Below are positions 41,004 to 49,302 of a stretch of DNA of 64,000 bases, piece by piece. A program made the position numbers and the translations under genes. Location: the NCBI RefSeq assembly GCF_020037125.1, contig NZ_JAIQDG010000044.1, forward strand, positions 1 through 64,000. Direction: 5' to 3'. A model generated the notes under the pieces. That model searched no databases, had not been told where the DNA came from, and saw only the letters and a program-made list of their open reading frames with translations. This stretch comes from Myxococcus sp. RHSTA-1-4 (lineage in GTDB: Bacteria > Myxococcota > Myxococcia > Myxococcales > Myxococcaceae). The first letter of the stretch is position 1, and every line of letters begins with the position of its first letter.

Positions 41004-42221
41004 TCAGAACAGGTGCAGCACCAGCCCACTGCGCAGCTTGGGCTCGAACCAGGTGGACTTGGGCGGAAGGATGTCGCCCGCGTCGGCGATGGCCATGAGC
41101 TGCTCCAGGCCCGTGGGGTACAGGGCGAAGGCCACCCTCGCGGCCTTCGAGTCCACCCGCCGCTCCAGCGCCTCCATGCCCCGGATGCCACCGATGAAGT
41201 CAATGCGCGCGTCCGCGCGCGGGTCACCGATGCCCAGCAGCGGCCCGAGCACGTGGCGCTGGAGGACGTTGACGTCCAGGACGCCGGTGGGCGTGGCCTC
41301 CAGTGCGTCCGGCTTCGCGGTGAGCTGGTACCACACGCCGTCCAGGTACATGCCGAAGCGATGCTCCCGGTCCGGCTGCTTCCGCGCCCCACGCGTCACC
41401 TCGAAGCGCTCCGCCAACTGGTGGAGGAACTGTTCCGGTGACAGTCCGTTCAGGTCCTTCACCACGCGGTTGTAGTCGAGGATGCGGAGCTGGTCGTGGG
41501 GGAACACCACCGCGAGGAACCGGCCATGCTCGCCGCCCGCTCCGCGTCCCTCTCGCAACGCGTGGACGCGCGAGGCCGCGGCACTGCGGTGGTGGCCGTC
41601 CGCGATGTAGAGCGCCGGCACCTCGGCGAAAGCCTCGGACAGGCGCACGTTGAGGTCTCCCCGCACGCACCAGAAGGTGTGGCGGATGCCGTCCCCGGTG
41701 GAGAAGTCGTACTCGGGGGGCTCCCGCGTGCCCTCGGAGACACACGCGTCGATGGCGGCGCGCGCCCGGTAGGTGAGGAACACCGGCTCGTCATTGCCGC
41801 CCAGCGAGTCGACGTGCCGCGTGCGGTCCTCCTCCTTGTCCGCGCGCGTGAGCTCGTGCTTCTTGATGAGGCCCGCGTCGTACTCCGCCACGCTGGCGGC
41901 GGCCACCACACCCGTCTGCACATGGTCGCCCATGCGCTGGCGGTAGAGATAGAAGCCCGCCCGCGCGTCCTGCCGCAACCAGCCCCTGGAGAGGAACTCC
42001 TCCAGGTTGCGGCGCCCGAGCGCATGGACCGCGCCGGAGTGCTCGTCCGTACCGGGCGCCGCGTCCACCTCGGGGCGGGAGATGCGGAAGAAGCTGCGCG
42101 GGTTGCCGCTCGCGCCCGCGCGTGCCTCCTCGGTGCTCACCACGTCGTACGGCGGCACCACGAGCTGCTCCACTCCCTCCCTGGGAGGACGCACACCGCG
42201 GAACGGACGGATATCAACCAC
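41004..42221 (-). CDS. DUF1015 family protein
   Basis: 405 residues with a GTG start at 42221 (GGAG 13 bases upstream). The family pattern is complete: start VDIRPFRGVRPP, PPYDVVSTEEARA, FYLYRQRM, GLIKKHELTRADKEEDRTRH, PVFLTYRAR, and the highly conserved LYIADGHHRSAAASRVHAL. DUF1015 proteins are widespread soluble proteins, frequently near serine biosynthesis genes in other genomes; the biochemical role is not established. The IADGHHR motif suggests an active or metal site. No signal peptide. Confidence 0.92.
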   Translation of the reverse strand: MVDIRPFRGVRPPREGVEQLVVPPYDVVSTEEARAGASGNPRSFFRISRPEVDAAPGTDEHSGAVHALGRRNLEEFLSRGWLRQDARAGFYLYRQRMGDHVQTGVVAAASVAEYDAGLIKKHELTRADKEEDRTRHVDSLGGNDEPVFLTYRARAAIDACVSEGTREPPEYDFSTGDGIRHTFWCVRGDLNVRLSEAFAEVPALYIADGHHRSAAASRVHALREGRGAGGEHGRFLAVVFPHDQLRILDYNRVVKDLNGLSPEQFLHQLAERFEVTRGARKQPDREHRFGMYLDGVWYQLTAKPDALEATPTGVLDVNVLQRHVLGPLLGIGDPRADARIDFIGGIRGMEALERRVDSKAARVAFALYPTGLEQLMAIADAGDILPPKSTWFEPKLRSGLVLHLF

Positions 42222-42361
42222 GACACTTCACTCCCATGGGTGGGTACGGACAGGCTCCCGCGAGGACGCGCCCCGCGGGAATCGACCGTACGGCCGCTCG
42301 CGCGCAAGCGAACACTTCCCGCGAGCCTCGCGGGGGGATGATACCGCCCTGGGTCTCGCGC

Positions 42362-42979
42362 TCAGCCGGCTTTCTTGCGCGCCGGGGGAGCCGCCTCCGT
42401 CCCCTCCCCGCCCGCGAGCAGGAACTCCCGCGCCGCCTCCAGGATTTCATCCGACAGGGAGAGCCCCTTCGTCGCCCGGGCCAGTGTCATCGCGCCGATG
42501 AGACACGTCACCGTCGCCAGCGCCCGCTTGCGCGCGGTGACACCGTCCTCCCCCGGCACGCGCGAGGCCATCTCCGCCGTCAGTCCCTCCACCCCTTCGG
42601 CGAAGGCCTCGCGTGACTCCTGCGTGCCGCGCGCCAGGTCCGACAGCACCGACGGCAGGACGCAGCCCGTCTCCATGTTGTCGCGGATGTGCCGGTTGAG
42701 GTACCGGCGCACGAAGTGGCTCAGCCACTCCGCGCCCCGCAGCTCCTCCAGCCCGCCCAGCCACCGCTGGCCGTTGTGCTGGAAGAAGGCGCGGAGGGAC
42801 TCGGCGAGCAGCGCGTCCTTCGACGCGAAGTGGGCATAGAAGCCGCCCACCGTCAGCCCCGCGGCGCGCATGACGCGCTCCACGCTGGCGCCCTCGAAGC
42901 CCTGCTTGCGGAAGAGGTTCTCCGCCGCCGACAGGATGCGCTCGCGTGTGGCCTGCTTGTGCTCCGGTCCGTACCGCAT
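42362..42979 (-). CDS. TetR-family transcriptional regulator
   Basis: 205 residues from ATG 42979 with AGGAGA upstream. N-terminal helix-turn-helix: RERILSAAENLFRKQGFEGA, VERVMRAAGLTVGGFYAHFAS and KDALLAESL. The remainder is the usual ligand and dimerisation bundle (GCVLPSVLSDLAR; ALATVTCLIGAMTLARA) and resembles the AcrR/NemR-type branch with C-terminal TetR_C domain. Lies 13 bp after the thioesterase gene in the same direction, so it probably regulates that operon and the divergent ketosynthase gene through the repeats at 43542-43619. Confidence 0.9.
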   Translation of the reverse strand: MRYGPEHKQATRERILSAAENLFRKQGFEGASVERVMRAAGLTVGGFYAHFASKDALLAESLRAFFQHNGQRWLGGLEELRGAEWLSHFVRRYLNRHIRDNMETGCVLPSVLSDLARGTQESREAFAEGVEGLTAEMASRVPGEDGVTARKRALATVTCLIGAMTLARATKGLSLSDEILEAAREFLLAGGEGTEAAPPARKKAG

Positions 42980-42992
42980 CGCCGTCTCCTGC

Positions 42993-43517
42993 CTACTCTC
43001 GGCCTCCCGCTCCGGGGGGCCGGAACAACAAACACGTGGTGGTGCCGTGGGCATACAGCTTCCCGGAGGCATCCGTCAGCTTCGCCTGCGCGGTGGCCAC
43101 CCGCCCACCCACGTGGACCACCTCTCCCGTACACGTCAACCGCCCCGTGTCATGGGCAATGGCCCGCACCAGATTCACATGCAACTCCAGCGTGGTGTAC
43201 CCCGCCCCCACCGGCAGCGTGGAGTGCACCGCGCACCCCAGCGACGAGTCCAGCACCGTGGCCGCCAGCCCCCCATGCACCGTACCAATGGGATTGTAGT
43301 GGTACTCCGCCGGCTCCACCGCGAACACCGCCCGCCCCTCGCCCACCTCCACCAGCGCGAACCCCATCAACTCCGCGATGGGGGCCCCGGGCAGCTCCCC
43401 CCGGACGATGGCGCGCAGGTACTCCAGCCCCGGCAGCGACCTCGCCGCGGCCACGCCCTCACGAGGGTCCCTCCACGTCACCGTCCGCGTTCGCGGCCCC
43501 GCGTCTCCCTGGCTCAT
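42993..43517 (-). CDS. PaaI-type hot-dog thioesterase
   Basis: 174 residues with GGAGGGAG before the ATG. Hot-dog fold signature: MGFALVEVGEGRAVFAVEPA, then NPIGTVHGGLAATVLDSSLG (the central helix with HGG, typical of PaaI/4-hydroxybenzoyl-CoA thioesterases), then TLELHVNLVRAIAHDTGRLT and VVHVGGRVATAQAKLTD. Hydrolyses an acyl-CoA or acyl-ACP thioester. Co-transcribed with the TetR regulator and divergent from a FabF-like ketosynthase, suggesting a small fatty-acid or acyl-metabolism regulon. Confidence 0.9.
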   Translation of the reverse strand: MSQGDAGPRTRTVTWRDPREGVAAARSLPGLEYLRAIVRGELPGAPIAELMGFALVEVGEGRAVFAVEPAEYHYNPIGTVHGGLAATVLDSSLGCAVHSTLPVGAGYTTLELHVNLVRAIAHDTGRLTCTGEVVHVGGRVATAQAKLTDASGKLYAHGTTTCLLFRPPGAGGRE

Positions 43518-43541
43518 CGGTGCTCCCTCCTCCCACTTGGA

Positions 43542-43624
43542 ATGATGGTCGTCATTTCATCGTGGGTAGTGTCACGGCGGTCCTGTTTGTATCGCTTGCC
43601 CTGATGACATGATGGTCATAATAC
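43542..43624. promoter_or_regulatory. fabF-like promoter with TetR-type operator repeats
   Basis: ATGATGGTCGTCAT (43542-43555) and ATGATGGTCAT (43609-43619) share ATGATGGTC; the second lies inside a wider dyad ATGAC-N6-GTCAT (43604-43619). A promoter TTGCCC (43596-43601), 17-base spacer, TAATAC (43619-43624) reads toward the ketosynthase gene, and the second repeat occupies its spacer. A bound TetR dimer would block it. The first repeat is 25 bp before the thioesterase start. Confidence 0.6.
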
Positions 43625-43718
43625 AAAGCCCCATCGAGCGCACGCCGGAACGGAGGGCCCCCGGGCGGCCGGGCCCGTCCGCCGTCCTGCCGGTGCGTGC
43701 GGAGACAGGGAGAGAGCC

Positions 43719-44963
43719 ATGCAGAAGCGGCGTGTCGTGGTGACCGGGATGGGGCTCATCAGCCCCTGTGGCACGGGGGTGGAGAAGAGCTGGGACGCCC
43801 TGGTGAACGGGCGGAGCGGCGTGGGCCCCATCACCCTCTTCGACGCAAGCCGGCTGGACTGCCGCATCGCGGGCGAGGTGACGGACTTCCGGCCGGAGGA
43901 GTACATCGACCGGCGCGAGCTGCGGAGAATGGACCGCTTCGCGCAGCTCGCGGTGGTGGCCGCGGACATGGCGCTGGCGGACTCCGGGCTGAAAATCACC
44001 CCGGAGAACGCCGAGCGCGTGGCGGCCATCATCGGCTCCGGCATCGGCGGCATCGCCAGCCTGGAGGAGACCTACCGCAAGGCGCTGGAAAAGGGACCGG
44101 ACCGCATCAGTCCGTTCTTCATCCTGCAGATGATCATCAACCTGGCGCCCGGCTACGTCACCATGCGCCACGGAATCAAAGGCCCCTCCTGGTCCACCAA
44201 CTCCGCCTGCTCCACCAGCGCCCACGCCATCGGCGAGGCGATGCGCGGCATCCAGCGCGGCGAGTTCGACGCGGCGGTGGCCGGAGGCGCCGAGGCCCCC
44301 ATCACCATGCTCGCCATTGGCGGCTTCGCGGCCATGAAGGCCCTGTCCACGCGCAACGACGCACCCCAGGCGGCCAGCCGGCCCTTCGACGAGGACCGCG
44401 ACGGCTTCGTGCTCGCCGAGGGCGCCGGCATGCTCGTGCTCGAGGAGTACGAGCATGCCCGGGCCCGGGGCGCGCGCATCCTCGCGGAGCTGACCGGCTA
44501 CGGCGCCAGCTCCGACGCGTACCACGTCACCCAGCCCGCCCCCGAGCACGAGGGCGCCCAGCGCAGCATGCGCAACGCGCTCGCCGACGCGGGGCTGAAG
44601 CCCGCCGACATCGGCTACATCAACGCGCACGGCACCTCGACGGACATCGGCGACGTGCTGGAGATGCGGGGCATCACCCGCGTCTTCGGGGACGCCGCGC
44701 GCACCGTGGCCGTCTCCTCCACCAAGTCCATGACGGGCCACATGAACGGCGCGGCCGGCGCCGCCGAGGCCGTCATCAGCGTGCTCGCCCTCACCCGCGG
44801 CGTGCTCCCGCCCACCATCAACCTCCAGCGGCAGGACTCCCGCATCTCCCTGGACTGCGTGCCCAACACCGCCCGCGAGGTCCGCGTCGATGCCGTCATG
44901 AGCAACTCGTTCGGCTTCGGCGGCACCAACGTGTCGCTGGTGTTCCAGCGGGTGATCGGCTGA
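43719..44963 (+). CDS. fabF: Beta-ketoacyl-ACP synthase II (FabF-like)
   Basis: 414 residues, GGGAGAGAG before the ATG. Condenses malonyl-ACP with acyl-ACP in fatty acid chain elongation. Thiolase-fold features: VVVTGMGLISPCGTGVEKSW, catalytic Cys164 in STNSACSTSAHAIGEA, His304 in INAHGTSTDIGD, the Lys in VSSTKSMTGH with His341 in GHMNGAAGAAE, and NSFGFGGTNVSLVF at the C-terminus. Full triad present. It is not next to other fab genes or an acyl carrier protein, so it may be a second, regulated copy rather than the housekeeping one, controlled by the TetR regulator across the divergent promoter. Confidence 0.92.
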   Translation: MQKRRVVVTGMGLISPCGTGVEKSWDALVNGRSGVGPITLFDASRLDCRIAGEVTDFRPEEYIDRRELRRMDRFAQLAVVAADMALADSGLKITPENAERVAAIIGSGIGGIASLEETYRKALEKGPDRISPFFILQMIINLAPGYVTMRHGIKGPSWSTNSACSTSAHAIGEAMRGIQRGEFDAAVAGGAEAPITMLAIGGFAAMKALSTRNDAPQAASRPFDEDRDGFVLAEGAGMLVLEEYEHARARGARILAELTGYGASSDAYHVTQPAPEHEGAQRSMRNALADAGLKPADIGYINAHGTSTDIGDVLEMRGITRVFGDAARTVAVSSTKSMTGHMNGAAGAAEAVISVLALTRGVLPPTINLQRQDSRISLDCVPNTAREVRVDAVMSNSFGFGGTNVSLVFQRVIG

Positions 44964-44996
44964 GTCCCCCTCCGCCCGCGAGGAGGTCCTTTCTTT

Positions 44997-45059
44997 GTAA
45001 ACCGTGAAATCTCGTTTACTGACGCACCACAGGTTCCATGGCGCGGTGCGACAGTAAAC
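44997..45059. promoter_or_regulatory. Three GTAAAC/GTTTAC half-sites in the intergenic region
   Basis: GTAAAC at 44997-45002 and GTTTAC at 45014-45019 form an inverted pair 11 bp apart; GTAAAC recurs at 45054-45059 just before a TTGACA (45062-45067) that looks like a -35 element. The AT-rich hexamer is conspicuous in this GC-rich gap. Function unknown; a second site for the regulator encoded downstream is possible. The gap 44964-45305 holds no gene. Confidence 0.4.
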
Positions 45060-45219
45060 GGTTGACAAGGTGCGGCGAAGACCTGCCGGAACGCACATGA
45101 CACCCCGCGTCAACAACAGTGATTACATGTGCTTACGCCCATTTTCACAGCGCTGTCGCCCGGAGGGACAGCAGTTCCGTCGCTCGCAGGACAGGGGGCC
45201 CCCCACCCCAAAACGTTGA

Positions 45220-45245
45220 TTGCAAATCGGTAAATCGGTTTGCAA
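45220..45245. promoter_or_regulatory. TTTGCAA palindrome before the ScfR regulator
   Basis: TTGCAAA (45220-45226) and TTTGCAA (45239-45245) form a perfect inverted repeat 12 bp apart. RamB- and PrpR-type regulators, close relatives of the downstream gene, are known to bind TTTGCAAA elements. Likely the autoregulatory operator. Confidence 0.65.
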
Positions 45246-45305
45246 AGTGGGCTGAGGCCCCAAGAGCGCGAGGCCAGAGGCGCGCTTGCGGGGGCCGACT
45301 CGGCC

Positions 45306-46970
45306 ATGAACGACAACGCACTGAACGCCAACGTGGGCCTGAAGCTCCGGGGGCTGCGGCTCGCACGCAACATCAAGCAAGCGGACGCGGCCAAGGACCT
45401 GGGTGTGTCCCCCGCGTACCTCAACCTCATCGAGAAGGGGAAGCGGGTGATGCCCTTCCCGCTGCTCTGGAAGGCGCTGAGGTACTTCGACCAGGACCCC
45501 GAGCAGTTCATGTCCACGCTGGGCGAGGGCCGGGTGGACGAGGCGCTGGCGAAGCTGCTGGACGAGCCGCTGCTGAAGAGCCTCGACATCGACCCGGAGT
45601 CGCTCCAGTCGCTGTCGGCGGAGCCGAAGCTGGCGGGCACGGTGGCCGCGCTCTTCAACCTCTACAAGAACACGCGCACGCAGCTGGAGAACGTGCTGGC
45701 GCAGCTCAACGTGGAGGAGCGCACGCGGGCGCAGGGCGGCGCGCAGAACGGCACGGTGCCGGGCGTCCGCTTCGACTACTCGCCCTTCGACGAGGTCAGC
45801 GACTTCCTGGAGCAGCACCGCAACTACTTCCCGGAGCTGGAGGAACAGGCGGAGGCGCTGCGCAAGGACGTGCGCCTGGAGCGGCAGATCACCAGCGGCC
45901 AGCTCATCCGCCTGCTGGAGGAGCGCTTCGGCTACCGCGTCAACTTCGACGACCCGGCGCCCAGCGGCTCGTCCGTGGTGCGGCGGTTGGACCCGGAGGA
46001 GCAGACGCTCACCCTGTCGCCCTTCCTCACCGAGCAGCCGCTGAAGTTCCAGATTGCCGCCTCCATCGGCCTGCTGGTGATGGACCGCGAGAAGCTGGTG
46101 GAGCGCATCCTCAACGCGGGCCGCATGCGCCACGCGGAGACGCAGCGGCTCATCAAGGTCAACCTGGCCAACTACTTCGCCGGCGCGCTGATGCTGCCCT
46201 ACGGGGACTTCTTCAAGGAGGTGCAGCGCACGCGCTACGACGTGGAGCTCTTGTCCAGCATCTTCGGCTCCACCTACGAGACGGTGGCCCACCGGCTCTG
46301 CAACCTGTCGGACCCGAAGCGCCCGGGCATCCCCTTCCACTTCCTGCGCGCGGACATCGCCGGCAACATCTCCAAGCGCTACAGCGGCACCGGCATCCGC
46401 TTCGCCACCGGCGGCGGGAGCTGCGCCAAGTGGGCCGTGCACCTGGCCTTCCTCAACCCGTCCCAAATCACCCGGCAGTACTCCATCATGCCGGACGGCA
46501 CGACGTACTTCTGCTTCGCCAAGGTGCAGCTCCAGCCGATCGAGGGCTCCATCGTCAAGGGCACCGCCTACTCCATCGGCCTGGGCACCCACGCGGAGAA
46601 CGCGAAGTACCTGGCCTACGGCCTGCCCACCACGGACCTGCGCAAGGACGCCATTCCCTCCGGCATCTCCTGCCGCTTCTGCGAGCGCACCGACTGCAAC
46701 CAGCGCGCGGCGGCCAGCTACCGCTTCGCCTTCGCCTTCGACGAGTACACGAAGAAGGACTGCTTCTTCTCCCCGCTGCTCGTCCACGAGAAGGCGGACA
46801 AGGAGCACCACCACCGCCACGGCAATGGCGGCGGCGCCCATGCGAACGGCGGGGGCCTGCCGGCCCTGCCCATGAGCCACCTGCCCGCCCCCGTCAACGG
46901 CTCTCACGGGAGCGAGAAGGACGATTCGTTGGACAAGCCGCCCCGCCGCCGCAAGGGTGGCGACGCCTGA
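45306..46970 (+). CDS. ScfR-family (RamB/PrpR-like) transcriptional regulator
   Basis: 554 residues from ATG 45306; the longer open frame crosses the operator. An XRE helix-turn-helix at about 8-65 (LRGLRLARNIKQADAAKDLG, SPAYLNLIEKGKR) is followed by a long helical linker, then an ImmA/IrrE-like domain at about 230-300 (LASIGLLVMDRE, NLANYFAGALMLPYG, VELLSSIFGSTYETVAHRLC) lacking a clear HExxH. The C-terminal DUF2083 region has SCRFCERTDCNQRAAASY, the Cys cluster that in PrpR-type proteins holds an iron-sulphur centre. Such regulators respond to acyl-CoA and control acetate, propionate or fatty acid metabolism. The last 60 residues are His/Gly-rich and unusual. Followed by a TPR gene after 7 bp. 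Confidence 0.9.
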   Translation: MNDNALNANVGLKLRGLRLARNIKQADAAKDLGVSPAYLNLIEKGKRVMPFPLLWKALRYFDQDPEQFMSTLGEGRVDEALAKLLDEPLLKSLDIDPESLQSLSAEPKLAGTVAALFNLYKNTRTQLENVLAQLNVEERTRAQGGAQNGTVPGVRFDYSPFDEVSDFLEQHRNYFPELEEQAEALRKDVRLERQITSGQLIRLLEERFGYRVNFDDPAPSGSSVVRRLDPEEQTLTLSPFLTEQPLKFQIAASIGLLVMDREKLVERILNAGRMRHAETQRLIKVNLANYFAGALMLPYGDFFKEVQRTRYDVELLSSIFGSTYETVAHRLCNLSDPKRPGIPFHFLRADIAGNISKRYSGTGIRFATGGGSCAKWAVHLAFLNPSQITRQYSIMPDGTTYFCFAKVQLQPIEGSIVKGTAYSIGLGTHAENAKYLAYGLPTTDLRKDAIPSGISCRFCERTDCNQRAAASYRFAFAFDEYTKKDCFFSPLLVHEKADKEHHHRHGNGGGAHANGGGLPALPMSHLPAPVNGSHGSEKDDSLDKPPRRRKGGDA

Positions 46971-46977
46971 GGCCGAC

Positions 46978-47850
46978 ATGCACCCGTCCGACGACTCTCA
47001 ACGCGCCCACATCCTGGACGCCATCCAGAAGCAGAAGAACACGCTGGCCTCGCTGCGCATCACCGGCGCGCCCACCGAGGTGGGCCAGGGGCTGGTGAGC
47101 CTGGCCGAGCTGCATGGCCTGCTGGAGGACCACGCCGCGAGCCGGGACTGCTACGAGGAGGCGCTCGGCCTCTTCCAGCAGGCGAAGTACAAGCCCGGCC
47201 AGGCACAGGCGCTGATGGGCCTGGGCGTGGTGAAGGCGTACTTCGAGGACCACCGCGGCGCGATTGAGCGCATCGCCCTGGCGGCCTCCCTCTTCAACGA
47301 GGTGAAGGACCGCGAGGGCGAGGCCCTGGCCCGCGCCTGCATCGGCGAGTCCCTGCGCGCCCTGGGCCAGCCCGACGGCGCGGAGGAGAAGTACCAGGAG
47401 GCGCTCATCCTCCTGCGCCAGACGCGCAACACCGACCGGGTGGCGCGGCTGCTCCTGGACATCGGCGACATCCGCATGGAGAAGGGCGAGTACGAGCCGG
47501 CCCGCAAGCGCTTCCTGGAGGCGGTGCCGCTCCTGGAGCAGGGCGAGGACCCGGAGGCGCTCGCGCAGGGCCACCTGCTCCTGGGCGAGGCCGAGGGACT
47601 CCTGGGCAACCACGACGGCGCCCGCCCGCACCTGTTGCGCGCGGTGGAGCTGTACTCGGAGATGCACGACCACGTGTACGAGGCGCGCGCCCGGTGGGAC
47701 CTGGCCCTGGCCTGCTACTACCTCCAGGACTGGCCGGCGGCCCGGGCCCAGTTCGAGGCCGTGCTGCCGCTCTACGAGGAGCAGGGCCGCACGGACGAGG
47801 TCGCCAAGGTCCGCAACGTGCTCGCCCACTTCGCCGCGCGCGGCGTCTGA
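46978..47850 (+). CDS. TPR-repeat protein
   Basis: 290 residues. ATG 46978 is preferred because GAGG precedes it; a GTG at 46957 would overlap the previous gene. The sequence is a row of six or seven 34-40-residue helical hairpins with TPR spacing of G, A and Y/F: GLVSLAELHGLLEDHAASRD CYEEALGLFQQA-type, LMGLGVVKAYFEDHRGAIE, ACIGESLRALGQPDGAEEKY, LLDIGDIRMEKGEYEPARKR, LLLGEAEGLLGNHDGARPHL and WDLALACYYLQDWPAARAQF. No signal peptide, so a cytoplasmic protein-protein interaction module. Coupled to the ScfR regulator; partner unknown. Terminator follows. Confidence 0.85.
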   Translation: MHPSDDSQRAHILDAIQKQKNTLASLRITGAPTEVGQGLVSLAELHGLLEDHAASRDCYEEALGLFQQAKYKPGQAQALMGLGVVKAYFEDHRGAIERIALAASLFNEVKDREGEALARACIGESLRALGQPDGAEEKYQEALILLRQTRNTDRVARLLLDIGDIRMEKGEYEPARKRFLEAVPLLEQGEDPEALAQGHLLLGEAEGLLGNHDGARPHLLRAVELYSEMHDHVYEARARWDLALACYYLQDWPAARAQFEAVLPLYEEQGRTDEVAKVRNVLAHFAARGV

Positions 47851-47858
47851 GCGCCCAT

Positions 47859-47880
47859 CCCCGGAGCGAGGGCTCCGGGG
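47859..47880. terminator. Bidirectional terminator
   Basis: CCCCGGAGC (47859-47867), loop GAGG, GCTCCGGGG (47872-47880). A perfect 9-bp stem between the convergent TPR (stop 47850) and DUF1634 (stop 47913) genes. Confidence 0.75.
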
Positions 47881-47912
47881 AGGCCGCTTCCGCTTCCCGT
47901 CAGCGCGGCACC

Positions 47913-48416
47913 TCAGGTGGGGATGCCGGTGCTCACGGCGATGGCCAGCAGGCCCAGCACACCGGCGGCGATGAGGGTGTAGCGCCACTCGCCCTTGAGG
48001 CCCAGCAGCGTTCCCGCCACCGCCAGGCGCGCCACCGGCGTCACCAGCAGCATTGATGCCGCGCCCTTGCGCAGGAGGTCGATGGCGACGTGCACGTTCT
48101 CCGACTGGGGCAGCGCCTCCAGTCCTAGAGACACCACGAACATCCCGCCGCTGACCACCGCGCCGCCTCGCAGCACCCGGGCAATCCACCGGTCTCCCGC
48201 CACCGTCCTGTCCCGGCGCCGCGCCCGTCCCATGGGGGGCGCCTCGGCGCCGGGTTGGGTGATGGGCTCCGCGTCCACCTCCGGCGCCAGCGGTTGCTCC
48301 ACCGTGGGCACCACCACGTTGTGGGTGACATGCGCGTCCGCCATCACCGCGGCGGACACCGCCGGCCCCTCGGGCCCGGCTGCTTCCGGCTCGCTCACTT
48401 CAACATGTTCGGCCAC
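47913..48416 (-). CDS. DUF1634 membrane protein
   Basis: 167 residues from GTG 48416, which has GGAGG upstream; a GTG seven codons earlier is possible. It overlaps the end of the TauE/SafE gene by 22 bases. The N-terminal 85 residues are a Pro/Ala/Glu-rich cytoplasmic extension not typical of the family. Three membrane segments follow (LRGGAVVSGGMFVVSLGLEA, GAASMLLVTPVARLAVAGTLL, TLIAAGVLGLLAIAVS), the DUF1634 pattern. DUF1634 genes are regularly next to TauE/SafE permeases, suggesting an accessory subunit for anion export. Confidence 0.85.
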   Translation of the reverse strand: MAEHVEVSEPEAAGPEGPAVSAAVMADAHVTHNVVVPTVEQPLAPEVDAEPITQPGAEAPPMGRARRRDRTVAGDRWIARVLRGGAVVSGGMFVVSLGLEALPQSENVHVAIDLLRKGAASMLLVTPVARLAVAGTLLGLKGEWRYTLIAAGVLGLLAIAVSTGIPT

Positions 48417-49177
48417 AGTCCCGCCCCTCCCTTCCACAACATCTGGCTCGCCACCACCAGCAGCACCAGCGCGAACAGCTTCTTGAGCACCGGCGTGGGC
48501 ACCTTCGGCATCAGCAGGCTGCCCACGTACGCGCCGCCCAGCACGCCCACCACCAGCGGCGACACCAGCGCCAGCTTCAGGTGGCCCCGGAGGGCATAGG
48601 CCGCGACGCTCGCCGCGCCCGTCACGCCAATCATCAGGTTGCTGGTGGCGCTGGCCACCTTGAAGGGCACCCGCATGCCGTAGCTCATCAGCGGCACCTT
48701 CAGCGGCCCGCCTCCCACCCCCAGCAGCGCGGACAGCCCGCCCGCGACGAAGGAGCCGGAGATGCCCAGCGGGTAGTTCGTCGGCGAGTAGTCATCCAGC
48801 GTCGCCGGCTCCTGCCGCGGCGCGCGCAAGAGCAGCATCTGCAAGGCCACGTAGAAGGTGAACAGGCCGAACACCACGGCCACCATCGCCGGGGCCACCA
48901 TCGCCGCCACCAGCCCGCCGAAGATGGCGCCCAGCACCGTGGACAGCTCCAGCGTCAGGCCCAGGCGGATGTCACTCAGGTGGTTGTGGACGTACCCCGC
49001 CGCCGCCGCGCACGAGTTGGCCACCACGCACATCAGGCTGGCCGGCACCGCGTCCTCCACGGGGATGCCGAACAGCAACACGAGCGCGGGGACCAGGACG
49101 ATGCCTCCCCCGATGCCCAGCATCGCCCCGAGAGAGCCCGCGAGGCCGCCCGCCACCATGAGGAGTAGGACCGTCAT
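48395..49177 (-). CDS. TauE/SafE-family anion exporter
   Basis: 260 residues. Eight membrane segments in two homologous halves, each with the family Gly-rich signature: LGAMLGIGGGIVLVPALVLL near the N-terminus and LSALLGVGGGPLKVPLMSYG in the middle. Other landmarks: ASLMCVVANSCAAAAGYVHN, GLTLELSTVLGAIFGGLVAA and ATSNLMIGVTGAASVAAYAL. The family exports sulphite, sulphoacetate or other organic anions across the inner membrane. Start at 49177 chosen for alignment with the first membrane helix; in-frame codons upstream exist. Overlaps the DUF1634 gene, its probable partner. Confidence 0.9.
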   Translation of the reverse strand: MTVLLLMVAGGLAGSLGAMLGIGGGIVLVPALVLLFGIPVEDAVPASLMCVVANSCAAAAGYVHNHLSDIRLGLTLELSTVLGAIFGGLVAAMVAPAMVAVVFGLFTFYVALQMLLLRAPRQEPATLDDYSPTNYPLGISGSFVAGGLSALLGVGGGPLKVPLMSYGMRVPFKVASATSNLMIGVTGAASVAAYALRGHLKLALVSPLVVGVLGGAYVGSLLMPKVPTPVLKKLFALVLLVVASQMLWKGGAGLWPNMLK

Positions 49178-49302
49178 TCCTCTACGAGGATAGGAGCGGT
49201 CTCCCGCTTCGGACAGCGGCATTCCCCCCTGGGAAAAATGCTCGCCAGGATGCCTGCCCTGCGCACGAGGAGTTGTGGGGGCCCGGCCGTCGCTCGACGA
49301 CG

